Translations under genes and position numbers: made by a program | NCBI GenBank assembly: GCA_902495305.1 | Contig: CABUWG010000006.1 | Location: 1 to 50,944 of the forward strand | From: an uncultured Pseudomonadota bacterium | GTDB taxonomy: Bacteria > Pseudomonadota > Alphaproteobacteria > RF32 > CAG-239 | DNA: 50,944 bases | Direction: 5' to 3' | The notes under the pieces: model-generated | Told to the model about the DNA's origin: nothing | The model's database searches: none | The model's input: only the letters and a program-made list of their open reading frames with translations | In this document: positions 50,873 through 50,944 of the stretch, in pieces | How the letters are laid out: each line of letters begins with the position of its first letter | Position numbering within the stretch: position 1 is the stretch's first letter

Positions 50873-50944
50873 ATGCGGAGAGCCACTTTTCCGGTAAAAC
50901 GGTGTTTTCCGGAAAAGTGCATAGGACTATCCTCAGGAACGTAG
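50866..50944. repeat. 79-bp direct repeat, copy 2, at the window edge
   Basis: Exact copy of 50647-50725, ending at the last base of the window. A repeat of this kind at an edge is what breaks short-read assemblies. Confidence 0.95.

Overview
The window looks like a complete contig from an alphaproteobacterium (about 45% GC by eye). The run lspA, DUF3035-type lipoprotein, then two M16 peptidases is an alphaproteobacterial arrangement, and gatCAB, recA, fabI, map and the endonuclease-type MutL fit it. The flavodiiron protein, Fur/PerR regulator and rubrerythrin trio suggests an anaerobic or microaerobic, possibly host-associated life. That placement is inference. Both ends look like assembly breaks: the left end is a run of ten C's inside an open reading frame, and the right end is the second copy of an exact 79-bp direct repeat.

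Layout. 1-7040 (minus) is a surface polysaccharide operon with a cytidylyltransferase, a glycosyltransferase-like protein, a kinase-fold protein, a nucleotidyltransferase-HAD fusion, gmd, a glycosyltransferase, a hexapeptide acyltransferase and an edge-truncated SGNH-like protein. The last two carry poly-G tracts that look phase variable. 7.3-13.1 kb holds a PIF1-like helicase, a large orphan protein, radC, map and tspO. alaS fills 13.2-15.9 kb. 15.9-17.0 kb has no protein gene but carries seven related GNRA-capped hairpins and three minus-strand terminators, which I read as a tandem array of small structured RNAs beside an orphan gene (17.0-17.6 kb). 17.8-19.2 kb encodes a secreted protein with 48 cysteines, behind a clear sigma-70 promoter and a structured leader.

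19.3-21.5 kb is the oxygen/peroxide defence cluster with a Fur box. 21.7-23.8 kb holds two orphan envelope proteins. 24.0-27.0 kb is a three-gene operon of retropepsin-like protease, transglutaminase-like 7TM protein and ATP-grasp ligase. 27.1-36.8 kb holds a cyclophilin, a repeat-rich gap, mgtE, lspA, the lipoprotein, the M16 pair, pgi and mutL. 36.9-38.7 kb is accessory: three tiny minus-strand genes, two of them below 60 codons, and an orphan gene between 105-bp direct repeats. 38.7-42.3 kb (minus) is a GDYXXLXY/DUF2157 pair, recA and yihY. 42.4-50.0 kb (plus) is fabI, sppA, gatC, a palindromic MITE-like element, gatA, gatB, a Nudix hydrolase and a ZIP transporter. A small putative lipoprotein and a tRNA-Ser(GCU), followed by repeats, close the window.

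The most interesting parts are the hairpin array at 15.9-17.0 kb, the poly-G tracts, the cysteine-rich exported protein with its repeat-derived leader, and several small palindromic or direct repeats between otherwise ordinary housekeeping genes.
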